From positions 1 to 14,426 of the forward strand of contig CAMMLF010000027.1 of assembly GCA_946497585.1 (NCBI GenBank): a DNA stretch of 14,426 bases, written 5' to 3'. Every line of letters starts with the position of its first letter. Position 1 is the first letter of the stretch. This document shows positions 14,296 to 14,426 of this stretch, one piece after another. The position numbers were made by a program, and so were the translations under genes. The notes beneath the pieces are model-generated. The model worked only from the letters and a program-made list of their open reading frames with translations, ran no database searches and had not been told where the DNA came from. This stretch comes from an uncultured Clostridium sp. Its GTDB lineage: Bacteria; Bacillota; Clostridia; TANB77; CAG-508.

Positions 14296-14426
14296 ACTGA
14301 GAGTAACTCTAACGAGAATAATCCTTACGTCAATCGTGGAGGCAATTACAACAACAACTACGACAACAATCCAGCAGGTAACCCTAACAACAACAATGGC
14401 AATGCCAACAGCAACAATGGTTTCCG
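14296..14426 (+). repeat. DGR template repeat (TR), cut by the window end
   Basis: Read in the frame of the lectin domain from 14296, 20 of 43 codons are AAC or AAT. They are interspersed with lectin anchors: TES, V.RGG.Y, PAG and a terminal GF(R). This is the classic adenine-rich template whose A positions become random in the variable repeat. It is noncoding here: no start codon or Shine-Dalgarno precedes it. It sits after the RT, a frequent arrangement. The 3' end and the homing (IMH-like) region lie beyond the window. It differs from the VR at 12132 in non-adenine bases. The spacer 14226-14295 shows nothing else. Confidence 0.85.

Noticed and set aside
14296..14426. Asn-rich stretch as a coding gene or simple AAC microsatellite
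   Set aside because: There is no start or ribosome site, the units are not a simple repeat, and lectin anchors interrupt the Asn codons in the same layout as the variable repeat, which fits a template repeat.

Overview
The window is very AT-rich DNA with strong GGAGG-type ribosome-binding sites, compact operons and Firmicutes-type housekeeping genes (Tex, YqeG, prepilin peptidase, Xaa-Pro aminopeptidase). It most resembles an uncultured anaerobic Clostridia-type genome. That placement rests on gene style and protein flavour, not on a marker gene.

Left part (1-4049): the start of a divergent minus-strand gene, then a promoter, a structured leader with a possible 17-aa leader peptide, and two overlapping genes for a heterodimeric ABC exporter with one degenerate and one consensus ATPase site. 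From 4050 to 4446 there are two tiny ORFs, one with a (TA)10 tract, a good promoter and a large hairpin terminator. These precede a membrane-anchored protein with a formylglycine-generating-enzyme (FGE)/C-type-lectin fold (4447-5748).

Middle (5761-10732): a terminator, then tex, yqeG, a prepilin peptidase and an aminopeptidase P gene, all on the plus strand. Two GGGGACG-type palindromic repeats lie in the gaps.

Right part (10733-14426): a diversity-generating retroelement (DGR). Its order is promoter, variable protein (pilin-like N-terminus, FGE/lectin C-terminus, GC-rich variable repeat), a 25-nt palindrome just after the stop, a structured intergenic region, a small MutS-domain-I-like protein, Avd, a DGR reverse transcriptase, and an Asn-codon-rich template repeat cut by the window end. 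Three things stand out. The reverse transcriptase carries a +1 frameshift exactly in its GN..SQ motif. The visible template repeat has the same Asn layout as the variable repeat but differs at many non-adenine positions, so it is not the direct template of this variable repeat. A second, older-looking lectin relative with the same C-terminal layout sits 5 kb upstream.

Working model: the pilin-like variable lectin is matured by the prepilin peptidase encoded two genes upstream and displayed on the surface. Msl, Avd, the reverse transcriptase and one or more template repeats would diversify its ligand-binding face. The frameshift makes current activity uncertain, unless it is an assembly error or is recoded.
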